This document shows, in pieces, positions 15,272 through 25,042 of a DNA stretch of 64,000 nucleotides (position 1 is its first letter; every line of letters begins with the position of its first letter). The notes under the pieces are model-generated. The model worked only from the letters and a program-made list of their open reading frames with translations, made no database searches and had not been told where the DNA came from. A program made the position numbers and the translations under genes. Origin of the DNA: Vibrio coralliilyticus (GTDB lineage Bacteria > Pseudomonadota > Gammaproteobacteria > Enterobacterales > Vibrionaceae); contig NZ_CP024627.1 of NCBI RefSeq assembly GCF_024449095.1, forward strand, positions 1,426,001 to 1,490,000. The letters are read 5' to 3'.

Positions 15272-16318
15272 CTATCTATTAACATTGGCAAGGATGACTT
15301 TTAGTGCATTGTTAAGGCGTTTCATTTCCTCATCACTGCCCTTCAAATCTGGGTGGTAAATTTTACATAATTGCTTATATCTGACTTTGATGTCTTTTTC
15401 AGCAGGAATGGCCTCTACTTTGAAGCCAAATAGAGCGCACGCAAGCGAGAGTTTTTGTTCTGTAGCGAGAGTATCTGACTTGTGTTTAGGTATGTGTTGT
15501 GCTTGAGACGATTGCATCTTCTTAAACTGGCGATACAAGGTTTCCAGCTGTTTTTTTTGTTGTCTCAACAGGTTATCTTTGTCTTTTAGTTTAGACTCTA
15601 GTTTGCGTTTCTCACCAGACAAATCATCATGTGAGAGCTTTGAATATGCTTTTAACTTACGTACTTTGCGACCCAGCCAGAATGCTAATACTGATAATGC
15701 ACCTGAAATGATCATCAATGCATAAATGATGTCATTACTCCGGTTACTGGCACGGGACTTACTTTTAGCGACAGGGCTTAGCTCAATAGTCGAATTATCA
15801 AAAGCGACGTCTAACTGGCCGATCGATGACACTTGTTTCGCTCTTTGGGCATTGAATTTCTTTTCCAGTACCCTGGCATAGGCTTGTTCTGCCTCTTCAT
15901 TGGCTGATGAGGCCGTACGGTACCAAACTTCGGCTAGATCCAAATTTTCAGGTGAGTCAGGCATGTTCTCGTAAACCTTGCCCAGATTGAATTGAGCTTG
16001 GGTATTTCCGGATACAGCGAGTTTAGTGAGCCAATATATGGCTTCCTGGGTATCTTTAGTCTCATTTTGAAGATAAAGAGAGGCGAGTTGTACTGCAGCT
16101 TCAGTGCTGCCGTTGTTGGCTGCTTGTTCAAGCCAGTAGAGTGCGTCTTCTTGTGAGGGTTGAACATCTTTACCCTTAAGGTATTGGTTGGCTAGTTGTA
16201 TCTGTGCTTCTACGTCATTGCTTTGAGCTTTATTCGTTAAAACTTCGATAGACTCGGCCAAGGTGATTGGGGAGAGCATTAACAATAAAAGGCTGATAAA
16301 TTTCAAGATATTCCCCAA
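15272..16318 (-). CDS. Sel1-repeat / J-domain membrane protein
   Basis: A 348-residue protein. A signal sequence (to LAES, ~21) is followed by Sel1-like repeats (about 25-150: A-x-x-Q-L-A-x-x-Y-L-x-G-K patterns, EDALYWLEQAANNGS), a membrane segment (~198-216, IIYALMIISGALSVLAFWLG), a basic coiled coil (~217-275), and a C-terminal J domain with the HPD motif (IYHPDLKGSDEEMKRLN). The layout puts the Sel1 repeats outside and the J domain inside the cell, where it would recruit DnaK. The partner is unknown. A terminator separates it from the OmpA-like gene upstream. Confidence 0.85.
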   Translation of the reverse strand: MGNILKFISLLLLMLSPITLAESIEVLTNKAQSNDVEAQIQLANQYLKGKDVQPSQEDALYWLEQAANNGSTEAAVQLASLYLQNETKDTQEAIYWLTKLAVSGNTQAQFNLGKVYENMPDSPENLDLAEVWYRTASSANEEAEQAYARVLEKKFNAQRAKQVSSIGQLDVAFDNSTIELSPVAKSKSRASNRSNDIIYALMIISGALSVLAFWLGRKVRKLKAYSKLSHDDLSGEKRKLESKLKDKDNLLRQQKKQLETLYRQFKKMQSSQAQHIPKHKSDTLATEQKLSLACALFGFKVEAIPAEKDIKVRYKQLCKIYHPDLKGSDEEMKRLNNALKVILANVNR

Positions 16319-16362
16319 ACCATTAAAAATGACTTACCTGATCTATAGTGTAATGTATTTAT

Positions 16363-17079
16363 CTAACAAATAAAAAAATGGCTTCTAGAGAAGCCATTTT
16401 CATCGATAGAATCCTTAAGAGGTAGAATCTTAATTTCTACTCTTCGATTGCAAGCTCGACCGTCTGAAGTGCTGTTCGAGCATAGCGGGAAGCGTTCGCC
16501 GTTGCCTCGTGCAATCGCGCGGCCAGCCGCAACACCTTGTGATAATAGATAAGAGCGAACAGACTCAGCTCTGCGTTCAGATAATACCTGGTTAGTCGTA
16601 TCGCTACCTGTGCTGTCGGTATGTCCTTCAATGACTAAGCTGGTATCTGGATACTCAACCAGAATCTTAGCCACGCCGCGTAGGGTATTGTGGATGCTAG
16701 GGTCTAGGTTGTACGAGTTGGTTTGGAATCCGATACCATTTTCCATACGAAGCAATAACTGATTTTCACCAACACGCTCAACCTGAACACCTGAATTGAG
16801 CAACTCTTTTCTAAGAGCCGCTTCTTGTTGATCAAAATAGTAACCTACACCACCGCCGACGGCGGCTCCTCCGGCAGCACCTATTAGTGCATGTTGTCGG
16901 CGCTCTGTTGCATCATCACCTGTCGCTAACCCAACTGCAGCGCCTGTCAAAGCGCCGAGCAGTGCCCCTTTGGTAGCTGAATTTGTTTCGGATTCACCGG
17001 TGGTCGCATTCTGGCGCTGTGTTGCTTGACAGCCAGTGAGTGCGATCGCTACCGCAAGTGCTAAAGTCATTTTTTTCAC
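16363..17079 (-). CDS. OmpA-family lipoprotein with glycine-zipper domain
   Basis: A 238-residue outer-membrane lipoprotein. The GTG start at 17079 gives a typical signal (VKKMTLALAVAIALTGC, lipobox LTGC) and has GGAG nine bases upstream; a longer frame from 17127 would bury the signal. After the cysteine come a Thr/Ser linker, a glycine-zipper segment (ALLGALTGAAVGL.. AAGGAAVGGGVGYY), and an OmpA peptidoglycan-binding domain (VIEGHTDSTGSDTTNQVLSERRAESVRSYL, then NRRVEIKI). It resembles YiaD-type lipoproteins. The C-terminal ~17 residues after EIKILPL are encoded by the gene's own terminator hairpin, so transcripts that stop there would lack a stop codon. Confidence 0.88.
   Translation of the reverse strand: MKKMTLALAVAIALTGCQATQRQNATTGESETNSATKGALLGALTGAAVGLATGDDATERRQHALIGAAGGAAVGGGVGYYFDQQEAALRKELLNSGVQVERVGENQLLLRMENGIGFQTNSYNLDPSIHNTLRGVAKILVEYPDTSLVIEGHTDSTGSDTTNQVLSERRAESVRSYLLSQGVAAGRAIARGNGERFPLCSNSTSDGRACNRRVEIKILPLKDSIDENGFSRSHFFIC
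16366..16400 (-). terminator. Terminator inside the end of the OmpA-like gene
   Basis: On the minus strand AAAATGGCTTC-TCTA-GAAGCCATTTT forms an 11-bp stem ending in a run of seven Ts (16378-16372). It overlaps the last codons of the OmpA-family gene, whose stop (16365-16363) lies just beyond the T-run. Confidence 0.8.
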
Positions 17080-17273
17080 GAAAACATCTCCATGTATTCT
17101 TTCACTTTCATTGTCAGCATAAGTCAAAACTGACCTGTGGACTTATACGGGAGTAGAATTAACCCTCTAGTGTTTGTTATGTCAATTAATTATATATCAA
17201 TTGACTGAATGTTAACGTTGGCTGAACGTAACTGGTGAGAATTCAGCCAAGCTAATTTAAGAGAGGGGAGAGT

Positions 17274-17957
17274 TTATCGTAGCATTTTAGGGGCTTGGGC
17301 CCCGTCAATTGGACGACTGACTGAGACTGAACGACCTTTCTTTAGGCCGACTTCATAGTCTTCTGTGAGGTTTTTCATTGCTTCGCGAAGTTGCTTTTTG
17401 AACGTTTCGCGATCAATGTTTTTGAATTCTTTATCGATATAGTCGTCGATTTTTTTATTTGAGTCATCATCAGGGCTGATGATCGGTAGTTTCTCAAGCG
17501 CCCCTTCAACCCAACCCGAAACGAAGGAATTGACCCGACGAGATACCTCACCAGTAGACGTGCCTGTACCCGCAAAGCTGTTGCGAAACTTACCTGTTTG
17601 CTCATTCATCTCACGATAGATGATATCGAATGCAAAAGCTGCAAAGATGGCGCGATCAGCCTCACCAATGAATTCAGCACGCTTGAGGCCTTTGTGGTTG
17701 GTTAAGACGGCTTCTACACCAAATTTGGTATTAATCCCGCGAATAATACGGAGTAGGGTAGAGCTAATGTTAGAAGGCAGTAAGTTTGTCGATTTAGTTT
17801 TGCCCATTTTGATGAATTCAATGTCATCTTTATCTAAGCCATATTTGAGCATGAGGCGATGCGCCATTTTTATCGCGTTCGCCGCTTCATTAACATTGGC
17901 TGAGTTACCAAGTTCTAAACACTTAGCAATTTTTTTGAGGGCTTTTTGTTTATCCAT
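17274..17957 (-). CDS. DUF2786 domain protein
   Basis: A 227-residue basic protein with an N-terminal DUF2786 domain (KALKKIAKCLELGNSANVNEAANAIKMAHRLMLKYGL), a motif also found in phage and bacterial proteins of unknown role, followed by a conserved middle part (GEADRAIFAAFAFDIIYREMNEQTG) and a charged tail. No signal peptide. An ATG at 17957 is chosen; a TTG two codons upstream is also open and neither has a strong ribosome site. Function unknown. Confidence 0.8.
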   Translation of the reverse strand: MDKQKALKKIAKCLELGNSANVNEAANAIKMAHRLMLKYGLDKDDIEFIKMGKTKSTNLLPSNISSTLLRIIRGINTKFGVEAVLTNHKGLKRAEFIGEADRAIFAAFAFDIIYREMNEQTGKFRNSFAGTGTSTGEVSRRVNSFVSGWVEGALEKLPIISPDDDSNKKIDDYIDKEFKNIDRETFKKQLREAMKNLTEDYEVGLKKGRSVSVSRPIDGAQAPKMLR

Positions 17958-18069
17958 CGACAACAGAAAATCTCACTGATTTTTACAAAGTCGACCATTT
18001 TAACGCTTCTGACATCAAAACGAAACTCTTGGCTTGCCAGAGGATAAATTTTGTTTTGAAACCATATAT

Positions 18070-18104
18070 TCAAAAATAAAAAGCCGCTGAAATTACAGCG
18101 GCTT
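18070..18104 (-). terminator. Terminator of the DUF3334 gene
   Basis: The stem AAGCCGCTG / CAGCGGCTT with loop AAATTA is followed on the minus strand by TTTTATTTTTG. Confidence 0.85.
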
Positions 18105-18126
18105 AGTCAGATTTGGTTGAGAAAGA

Positions 18127-18822
18127 TTAGATACCTAGCTCATCTAACAAATCGTTGCCGTTATCGGCCTGTTCTTTTGGCGATTCTTTCTTAGATTTCA
18201 GCTTTTGTTGTGCTTGTTCAAGAATCGAATCTGGTGTTTCATCTTCGTGAGTTTCAAATTCTTCTAGTTGAATGAACTCCGTTTTGTCCATAGCAAGCTC
18301 AAGGTAGAAAATGTTGCCGTTTTCGGTTGAGAAGGTCACACGGCGAGCCTGAGGGCGGTCTAAGTTAGTGTCAACGGAAAGGATGACTTGCTTATTCAGC
18401 GTCAGCATCTTAGGTTGGTTCTGCGTAATATGTGTTTGCAGGGCTTTTCTTACTTGGTTGGTGAAGTCACCGACCAACTGGTTCATTAGCTCTCCAAGCA
18501 CATCACCTACCTCATCTGAAGTATGTAGGACGGCTAATTCTTCCTCAGGCATACCCATGTTGCGCATGTAATTGGTATAAATCTCCAAAGCGGCTTTTGA
18601 AGTAAAGTTGATGACAACCAGCCCAGAGAAACCACCATCAAACAGTACAAAACAACCGAAGTCAGGTTTGAGACTCGTTTTGGTGATTTTTTGTACCATA
18701 GCGGAATAGCTGATATCAGAACTGGTTGCTGAAGTCAGCACACTCGATACGGACTGGCAAAGCTTTAAAAGGATATCTTCTGTGGTAATGACTTTATTTT
18801 TTTTCATTGATGATTCGCTCAT
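18127..18822 (-). CDS. CheX/CheC-like protein (DUF3334)
   Basis: A 231-residue soluble protein. The central domain has the CheC/CheX-type helix DEVGDVLGELMNQLVGD, with the E-x2-N pair that in CheX removes phosphate from response regulators. Around it are LFDGGFSGLVVINF and MLTLNKQVILSV strands that fit the same fold. The C-terminal tail is acidic and low in complexity (LKSKKESPKEQADNGNDLLDELGI), like short chemotaxis-linked tails. A phosphatase or chemotaxis role is inference. The ATG at 18822 is preferred; an upstream GTG (18831) is open. Confidence 0.72.
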   Translation of the reverse strand: MSESSMKKNKVITTEDILLKLCQSVSSVLTSATSSDISYSAMVQKITKTSLKPDFGCFVLFDGGFSGLVVINFTSKAALEIYTNYMRNMGMPEEELAVLHTSDEVGDVLGELMNQLVGDFTNQVRKALQTHITQNQPKMLTLNKQVILSVDTNLDRPQARRVTFSTENGNIFYLELAMDKTEFIQLEEFETHEDETPDSILEQAQQKLKSKKESPKEQADNGNDLLDELGI

Positions 18823-19011
18823 GAAAGACACTTACTAATTTTAGGTATAATTACTAAGTGTGGATAAGAATTGCAATTAGTGCCATTCTGACATTGCATT
18901 TCTGTTTTATTCACCCTTTCAAATGTTGTAAAGTGACGAAAATCAAAAAAATATTACTCATTATATTGAACCCAATGCTGATAGGATCAGCGCAGTAGGG
19001 GCAGGAAGCAA

Positions 19012-22000
19012 ATGTTACCAAGATTACACTCTCAATCTGATGTTGATCCCGTCGTACTCAGTTTTTTAGAAGATCTCAGACAATCGGGTTTTACCGGAGA
19101 CATCGAAAGTCAATACTCTAGCCGCTTGGCTGTCGCGACGGACAATAGTGTTTACCAACAACTCCCTCAATCAGTCGTTCACCCTAAGTCTACTCAAGAT
19201 GTTGTCCTCATTGGCAGACTCAGTACCCAATCTCAATATGAGCGTATTACGTTTTCACCGCGTGGTGGAGGCACTGGCACCAATGGTCAGTCGCTGACCA
19301 AGGGTATCGTGGTGGATTTATCACGCCATATGAACAAGGTGCTGGAAATCAATGAGAAGGAAGGTTGGGTACGCGTTCAGACTGGTGTGGTGAAGGATCA
19401 GTTAAACGATGTTATCAGGCCTTATGGCTATTTCTTCTCGCCTGATCTTTCGACCAGTAACCGTGCGACTCTAGGCGGTATGATCAATACTGATGCTTCC
19501 GGACAAGGCTCCCTGAAATACGGAAAAACGTCTGATCACGTATTGTCTTTACAAGCCGTTTTTGCTGATGGTTCAGTGTTTGAGTCGGATATGTCACAAG
19601 GTCGTCCTCAGGAGGGAGAGTACGCATACCAAGCATTGCAGGTCACAGAGCAAGTTTGTCGTAGCAAGCGTGAGCAAATCAATGCGAAATTTCCCCCTCT
19701 CAATCGCTTTCTAACGGGTTATGACTTAAAGAATGCCATTGATGAAGAGACACAGAGCTTCGATTTAACTCGAGTATTATGTGGCGCGGAAGGCTCTTTG
19801 GCATTTATTACGGAGGCTAAGCTTAACCTCACTCCAATCCCTAAAGCTCGCACGTTAGTGAACGTGAAATACAACAGTTTTGATTCCGCACTGCGTAACG
19901 CCCCATTTATGGTTGAAGCCAATGCGCTTTCAGTAGAAACCATCGACTCAAAAGTACTCAATTTAGCTAAGCAAGACATTGTTTGGCATACCGTCAGTGA
20001 TTTGCTGACCGATGTGCCCGGTAAAGATATGCAAGGCATCAACATGGTGGAGTATGCAGGCCAAGATGTTGAGGAAGTTGAGCAGCAGGTCGAGGCGCTG
20101 ACCAAACGTTTGGATCAAATGATGGAAGCCGAGCAAGCGGGCATTATCGGTTATCAGGTGTGCAGTGATGTGGCCAGTATTGGTCGTATCTACAACATGC
20201 GTAAAAAAGCGGTTGGTTTGCTTGGTGCAGCGAAAGGAAGAGCTAAGCCTGTCGCATTTGCAGAAGACACTTGTGTCCCGCCTGAAAACCTTGCTGACTT
20301 TATTGTTGAGTTCCGAGAGCTACTGGATTCCAAATCTCTCAGCTACGGTATGTTTGGTCACGTTGATGCAGGCGTTCTTCATGTTCGACCTGCGTTAGAT
20401 TTGTGCGATCCTAAGCAAGAAGCCTTGATGCATGAAGTGTCTGACGAAGTCGTTAAGCTCGTCGCCAAATATGGTGGTTTAATGTGGGGAGAACACGGCA
20501 AAGGCTACCGCTCAGAATATGGCCCTGAGTTCTTTGGTGACGAGCTGTTTACTGAGTTGAGAAGAGTTAAAGCGGCGTTTGACCCTCACAACAAGATGAA
20601 CCCAGGTAAGATCTGCACACCACTAGAGAGCCAAGAAGAACTAGTCAAAGTCACAGATACAAAGCGCGGCTACTTTGATCGCCAGATCGACGTTGAAGTG
20701 CGAGACAGCTTTAAGCAGGCGATGGAATGTAACGGTAACGGTCTTTGTTTTAACTACGATACATCTTCGCCAATGTGTCCTTCGATGAAAGTGACGGCAG
20801 ATCGTCGCCACTCTCCTAAAGGTCGTGCTGGCTTGGTTCGGGAGTGGCTGCGTCAGCTTACAGAGCAGGGTGTGGATATTCTCGATTTGGAGAAGCAGGC
20901 TTTAGAAGAAACGTCATCCATCAAGTCAATGCTGGACAGAGTGCGTAATTCGTTAAACAAGCGTCATGAGTATGACTTTTCCCATGAAGTCTACGAAGCG
21001 ATGAATGGCTGTCTAGCCTGTAAAGCTTGTGCCAGCCAATGCCCGATTAAAGTCGATGTACCAAGCTTCCGTTCAAGGTTCCTCAATATCTATTACTCGC
21101 GTTATCAGCGTCCAGCAAAGGACTATCTGGTTGCGAATATAGAATCAGTATTACCGATCATGGCGAAAGCACCTAAGTTAGTTAATGGTGTCCTCAACCA
21201 AAAATGGGTCCAAAATCTCACGGCTTCTGCGGTAGGTTATACCGATGCGCCATTCATGTCGGTGCCAACACTCAAGTCGCGATTACAGCATCATCAACCT
21301 TTTGATCTGCAATACCTGGCGGCTTTGTCGAAAGAAGATAAAGCGAACCATGTGGTGATCGTACAGGACCCATTTACCAGCTACTACGATGCTGAAGTGG
21401 TGGAAGACTTTGCTAAGTTGTTGACTAAACTTGGTAAAACGCCTGTTTTGCTGCCTTTCAAACCTAATGGTAAGGCTCAGCACGTGAAAGGTTTCTTACA
21501 GCGTTTTGCCAAAAGTGCTAAGAGCACAGCGATGTTCTTACAACAAGTGGCCGATCTAGAAGTGTCTATGGTTGGTGTCGACCCCGCATTGGTGCTCTGC
21601 TATCGCGATGAATACAACGAAGTGCTTGGCGATAAGCGTGGTGACTTCGAAGTGCTGACGGTTCATGAATGGCTGCAACCTAGGTTGGGTGAGTTCGAGA
21701 CCTTTGGTACGAGTGAAGAAGAACCTTGGTATCTTCTGGCTCACTGTACAGAGAAAACCAAAATGCCAAACGCAGAGAAAGAGTGGGGAGCAATATTCTC
21801 GCACTTTGGTTCTCGCTTGAATACGGTACCTGTTGGCTGCTGTGGTATGGCAGGAACGTTCGGCCATGAAGTTGATAAATTGCAGATGTCGAAAAACATT
21901 TACGGGCTGAGCTGGAAGCCTCAACTAGAACAATTGCCAAAAGATCGTTGCCTGATAACAGGCTACTCCTGCCGAAGTCAGGTCAAGCGCTTTGAGGGAG

Positions 22001-22044
22001 TCAAAGTGAAGCATCCTTTACAGGCGCTACTGCAAATTGTGTGA
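19012..22044 (+). CDS. ydiJ: FAD/Fe-S D-2-hydroxyacid dehydrogenase YdiJ
   Basis: A 1010-residue oxidoreductase of the YdiJ type. The N-terminal half is a FAD-binding PCMH/VAO domain (FSPRGGGTGTNGQSL, GGMINTDASGQGSLKYGKTSDH) with the C-terminal FAD-oxidase domain (MFGHVDAGVLHVRP, WGEHGKGYRSEYGPEFFG). A ferredoxin-like segment follows (CLACKACASQCPIKVD), then a CCG-type domain near the end (VGCCGMAGTFGHE). The E. coli homologue oxidises D-2-hydroxyglutarate and passes electrons to the respiratory chain. It is transcribed alone, with a terminator after it. Confidence 0.92.
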   Translation: MLPRLHSQSDVDPVVLSFLEDLRQSGFTGDIESQYSSRLAVATDNSVYQQLPQSVVHPKSTQDVVLIGRLSTQSQYERITFSPRGGGTGTNGQSLTKGIVVDLSRHMNKVLEINEKEGWVRVQTGVVKDQLNDVIRPYGYFFSPDLSTSNRATLGGMINTDASGQGSLKYGKTSDHVLSLQAVFADGSVFESDMSQGRPQEGEYAYQALQVTEQVCRSKREQINAKFPPLNRFLTGYDLKNAIDEETQSFDLTRVLCGAEGSLAFITEAKLNLTPIPKARTLVNVKYNSFDSALRNAPFMVEANALSVETIDSKVLNLAKQDIVWHTVSDLLTDVPGKDMQGINMVEYAGQDVEEVEQQVEALTKRLDQMMEAEQAGIIGYQVCSDVASIGRIYNMRKKAVGLLGAAKGRAKPVAFAEDTCVPPENLADFIVEFRELLDSKSLSYGMFGHVDAGVLHVRPALDLCDPKQEALMHEVSDEVVKLVAKYGGLMWGEHGKGYRSEYGPEFFGDELFTELRRVKAAFDPHNKMNPGKICTPLESQEELVKVTDTKRGYFDRQIDVEVRDSFKQAMECNGNGLCFNYDTSSPMCPSMKVTADRRHSPKGRAGLVREWLRQLTEQGVDILDLEKQALEETSSIKSMLDRVRNSLNKRHEYDFSHEVYEAMNGCLACKACASQCPIKVDVPSFRSRFLNIYYSRYQRPAKDYLVANIESVLPIMAKAPKLVNGVLNQKWVQNLTASAVGYTDAPFMSVPTLKSRLQHHQPFDLQYLAALSKEDKANHVVIVQDPFTSYYDAEVVEDFAKLLTKLGKTPVLLPFKPNGKAQHVKGFLQRFAKSAKSTAMFLQQVADLEVSMVGVDPALVLCYRDEYNEVLGDKRGDFEVLTVHEWLQPRLGEFETFGTSEEEPWYLLAHCTEKTKMPNAEKEWGAIFSHFGSRLNTVPVGCCGMAGTFGHEVDKLQMSKNIYGLSWKPQLEQLPKDRCLITGYSCRSQVKRFEGVKVKHPLQALLQIV

Positions 22045-22051
22045 TTAGACC

Positions 22052-22082
22052 TAGCCCAGCGTTGAAAGCTGGGCTATTTTTT
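22052..22082 (+). terminator. Terminator of ydiJ
   Basis: The stem TAGCCCAGC / GCTGGGCTA (loop GTTGAAA) is followed by TTTTTT. Confidence 0.88.
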
Positions 22083-22110
22083 ATGAACACCTGCAAAGCT
22101 CTTGACGATT

Positions 22111-22572
22111 ATGGAAAAGTTAGAAAGAAAAATCCCACCTGTCGCGCTGTTTATCCTTATTGGAGTGTTGATGAATCATATTGGCCATGAGTTCCACACT
22201 TTTTCAATTGGTTTGCCACTACCTTGGATAGTTTTATTGGCGTGCTTCGTTATTTCAGTGTTTGTTGGGCTATCTGGCGTCTATGAGTTTCGCAAAGCGA
22301 ATACGACTGTCAATCCAGTCAACGTCAAAGAAGCTTCAAAGATCGTGGATAGTGGTGTCTTTGCTTACTCAAGAAACCCAATGTATTTGGGGCTGTTTTT
22401 GTTGCTGTTTGGTTTCGCTTACTGGCAACAAAACTTGTTGTGTATTGTGTTCGCTTTCGGATTTGTTCTATATATGAATCGATTTCAAATTCGTCCTGAA
22501 GAGCGCGCCCTTGAAGAGCTTTTTGGAGCCGCTTATTTAGACTACAAGCAACGTGTCAGACGCTGGATATAA
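22111..22572 (+). CDS. Isoprenylcysteine carboxyl-methyltransferase-like membrane protein
   Basis: A 153-residue protein with three or four membrane segments and the SAM-binding signature of the ICMT/PEMT family near the C-terminus: SRNPMYLGLFLLLFG, then RPEERALEELFGAAYLDYKQRVRRW. Bacterial members methylate lipids or other small membrane-associated substrates; the substrate is unknown. The ATG at 22111 is chosen; an in-frame TTG three codons upstream is also open. Confidence 0.85.
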   Translation: MEKLERKIPPVALFILIGVLMNHIGHEFHTFSIGLPLPWIVLLACFVISVFVGLSGVYEFRKANTTVNPVNVKEASKIVDSGVFAYSRNPMYLGLFLLLFGFAYWQQNLLCIVFAFGFVLYMNRFQIRPEERALEELFGAAYLDYKQRVRRWI

Positions 22573-22605
22573 AAGAACCCCGCTCATATGTGCGGGGTTC
22601 TTTTT
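22572..22605. terminator. Bidirectional terminator
   Basis: The stem AAAGAACCCCGC / GCGGGGTTCTTT with an 8-base loop is followed by a T-run on the plus strand, and by TTTATATCC on the minus strand. It lies between the converging methyltransferase and DUF3581 genes. Confidence 0.88.
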
Positions 22606-22619
22606 AGAAATCAGAGTGG

Positions 22620-23345
22620 CTATGCCGCTTTGTTGAACTGCGCTAAGAATGCCTCTTTGCGCTCGTTAAAGCGAGCCACTAAGCCGTCGATGTCTTCTTG
22701 GTTGTATGGCTTCAAACCACTCGCAACCATGCGCTTAACACCTTTACCGACAACCTCGTCGCCTTCTTTAAAGTCGAAATTTAAGGTGACGACACCACGT
22801 TTGCCTTCAACATCAAACGTTGCGCCTGCAAACTCGACTTCTGGATGTGAGAGATTTAAACGAGTGAACTCCACTTCCATGCTCTCGTAAATGACTAATG
22901 GGCGCTGGCAGTTGATCATCATCTGCTGTTCTTCCATTAATGGAACCATGATGTGTGGAAAGTTCATGCCTGAGAACTGAACGTAATTTGTTACGACATG
23001 CTCAATAAATGCGGCATCACGATTCACTTCGCCTTCGCGGTTCATGTGGAGGTATTCTTTACCGCTTTCGTCAACAACAGCGGCTTCTTTGTCACACTTG
23101 TTTTCAATGTGCAGAGCAACACCATCACTGACCATACCTGAGAAATCAAAACGCATTTTCTGGCTAACGCCTTCTTTCTGTAACAAGACAGCGAAAAGCA
23201 GGTCGCCCGGAACGCAGAAGCGCTTGTTGTCTTCATCGTGAATTGGGTTGAAGTCGCCCGCAACCATCTTTGCAAAATGGCTTGCTTGCTGACGAGTGAA
23301 CTGGAACTGCTTGTCGTTGTTAGAAAAATATGGTTTTAAAAACAT
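22620..23345 (-). CDS. DUF3581 protein (hotdog-like)
   Basis: A 241-residue soluble protein. The N-terminus QFTRQQASHFAKMVAGDFNPIHDEDNKRF resembles the MaoC/hotdog dehydratase motif (F-x-x-D-x-N-P-I-H), and the rest matches the DUF3581 family of gamma-proteobacteria. That motif suggests an acyl-thioester or related ligand, but no activity is established. It is a single-gene unit between two terminators. Confidence 0.82.
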   Translation of the reverse strand: MFLKPYFSNNDKQFQFTRQQASHFAKMVAGDFNPIHDEDNKRFCVPGDLLFAVLLQKEGVSQKMRFDFSGMVSDGVALHIENKCDKEAAVVDESGKEYLHMNREGEVNRDAAFIEHVVTNYVQFSGMNFPHIMVPLMEEQQMMINCQRPLVIYESMEVEFTRLNLSHPEVEFAGATFDVEGKRGVVTLNFDFKEGDEVVGKGVKRMVASGLKPYNQEDIDGLVARFNERKEAFLAQFNKAA

Positions 23346-23442
23346 AATTTACGGTAAATAGCCAAAACTGAGATGGATTATATATGACGATTCTTTTTGA
23401 ATGGTCCATCCAGTGGAGTTATTACTGAATTATGACGATAAA

Positions 23443-23471
23443 TTCAAGAAAGGGCTCCGAATTGGAGCCCT
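23443..23471 (-). terminator. Terminator of the hut operon
   Basis: The stem AGGGCTCC / GGAGCCCT with loop GAATT is followed on the minus strand by TTCTTGAATTT; it lies 12 bases past the hutH stop. Confidence 0.82.
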
Positions 23472-23482
23472 ACAAACAGTGT

Positions 23483-25015
23483 TCAGAGACTAGGTAAAAT
23501 CGAATCTGGCATCAGATGATTGTGCACGGCAAGCTTGAGTAAACTGTTTGCTTGCTCAATGTCTGGCGCAAAGTAACGGTCTTTATCGTAGAACGGTACT
23601 TTCTCACGCAAGATCTGTTTTGCTTCTTCGACTTTCGCAGACGACTTGTTTGGAGCACGGAAGTCTATTCCCTGAGCGGCCGCAAGATACTCAACCGCTA
23701 AAATGCCGCGAGTATTCTCTGCCATCTCACGCAGACGGCGCCCAGCAAAGGTTGCCATCGAGACATGATCTTCTTGGTTTGCCGATGTTGGTAAGCTATC
23801 AACAGACGCAGGGTGAGCCAGCGTTTTATTTTCACTTGCTAATGCAGCGGAAGTGACCTGAGCAATCATAAAGCCTGAGTTAACACCGCCGTTGTCGACT
23901 AAGAAAGGTGGTAGCTTACTCAATGCGCTGTCGATCAAAAGTGCCATACGACGCTCAGAGAGACTGCCAATCTCAGCAATGGCTAAAGCTAGGTTATCCG
24001 CTGCCATGGCGACAGGCTCAGCATGGAAGTTACCACCGGAGATGATGTCACCGTCTTCAGCGAAAACCAGAGGGTTATCAGAGACAGAGTTGGCTTCCAC
24101 CTCCAGAATGTCTGCGGCGTTACGGATTTGTTGTAAACACGCGCCCATAACTTGAGGCTGACAGCGCAGCGAGTATGGATCCTGAACTTTCTCACAACCT
24201 GTGTGTGAGTCACCGATTCCACTATTGGCGTCCAAAACGTGGCGGTACGCCAGTGCAGCGTCCATCTGGCCTCGATGACCACGCACGCGGTGAATACGAG
24301 GGTCGAATGGACGACGGCTTCCCAGTGCCGCTTCTACAGACATTGCGCCACAGGTGGTCGCAGAAGCAAACAGATCTTCAGCCGCAAACAAGCCCTCGAG
24401 CGCAAAGGCAGTCGATGCTTGAGTGCCGTTAAGCAGCGCAAGGCCTTCTTTAGGCGCAAGTGTGATTGGTTCAAGGCCAGCGACTTTCATCGCTTCCAGA
24501 CCTGAGATGATCTTACCGTTGTGGCGAGCCTGACCTTCACCGAGTAATACGGTACTCATGTGCGCCAGTGGCGCCAGGTCACCAGAAGCGCCGACAGAGC
24601 CTTTTTGTGGCACACATGGATAGACTTGAGAGTTCACTAGATCAATCAGCGCCTGAATGACTTTAAGGCGAATACCGGAAAAACCGCGAGCAAGGCTGTT
24701 GATCTTGAGTACCATCATCAGACGAACCGTTTCATCTGACATGAACTCGCCGATACCGGCCGCGTGCGACAGTACGATACTCTTTTGCAGCGTTTCGAGA
24801 TCTTCTGGGGCAATACGAGTGTTAGCAAGCAGACCAAAGCCGGTGTTGATACCGTAGACAGTGCGGTCTTCGGCGATCACTTGTTCAACCACTTTAGTGC
24901 TTTCATCGATAGCAGGAATGGCTTCTGGATCCAGAGTCAATCTTGCAGGAGAGCGACTCACCTGACGGAGTTCTTTTAAGCTAATATTTCCCGGCTTTAG
25001 CGTTAAATTTAACAT
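23483..25015 (-). CDS. hutH: Histidine ammonia-lyase
   Basis: A 510-residue enzyme that deaminates histidine to urocanate, the first step of histidine use. The MIO cofactor forms from the Ala-Ser-Gly in [16 protein letters not shown] (around residue 143). Other family signatures are [12 protein letters not shown] and the late QEDHVSM loop. Full length for the family. It is the last gene of the hutI-hutG-hutU-hutH operon, 27 bases after hutU. Confidence 0.97.
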   Translation of the reverse strand: MLNLTLKPGNISLKELRQVSRSPARLTLDPEAIPAIDESTKVVEQVIAEDRTVYGINTGFGLLANTRIAPEDLETLQKSIVLSHAAGIGEFMSDETVRLMMVLKINSLARGFSGIRLKVIQALIDLVNSQVYPCVPQKGSVGASGDLAPLAHMSTVLLGEGQARHNGKIISGLEAMKVAGLEPITLAPKEGLALLNGTQASTAFALEGLFAAEDLFASATTCGAMSVEAALGSRRPFDPRIHRVRGHRGQMDAALAYRHVLDANSGIGDSHTGCEKVQDPYSLRCQPQVMGACLQQIRNAADILEVEANSVSDNPLVFAEDGDIISGGNFHAEPVAMAADNLALAIAEIGSLSERRMALLIDSALSKLPPFLVDNGGVNSGFMIAQVTSAALASENKTLAHPASVDSLPTSANQEDHVSMATFAGRRLREMAENTRGILAVEYLAAAQGIDFRAPNKSSAKVEEAKQILREKVPFYDKDRYFAPDIEQANSLLKLAVHNHLMPDSILPSL

Positions 25016-25042
25016 CTTTGTCTTTCCTTTCTTCAGGTTTGC

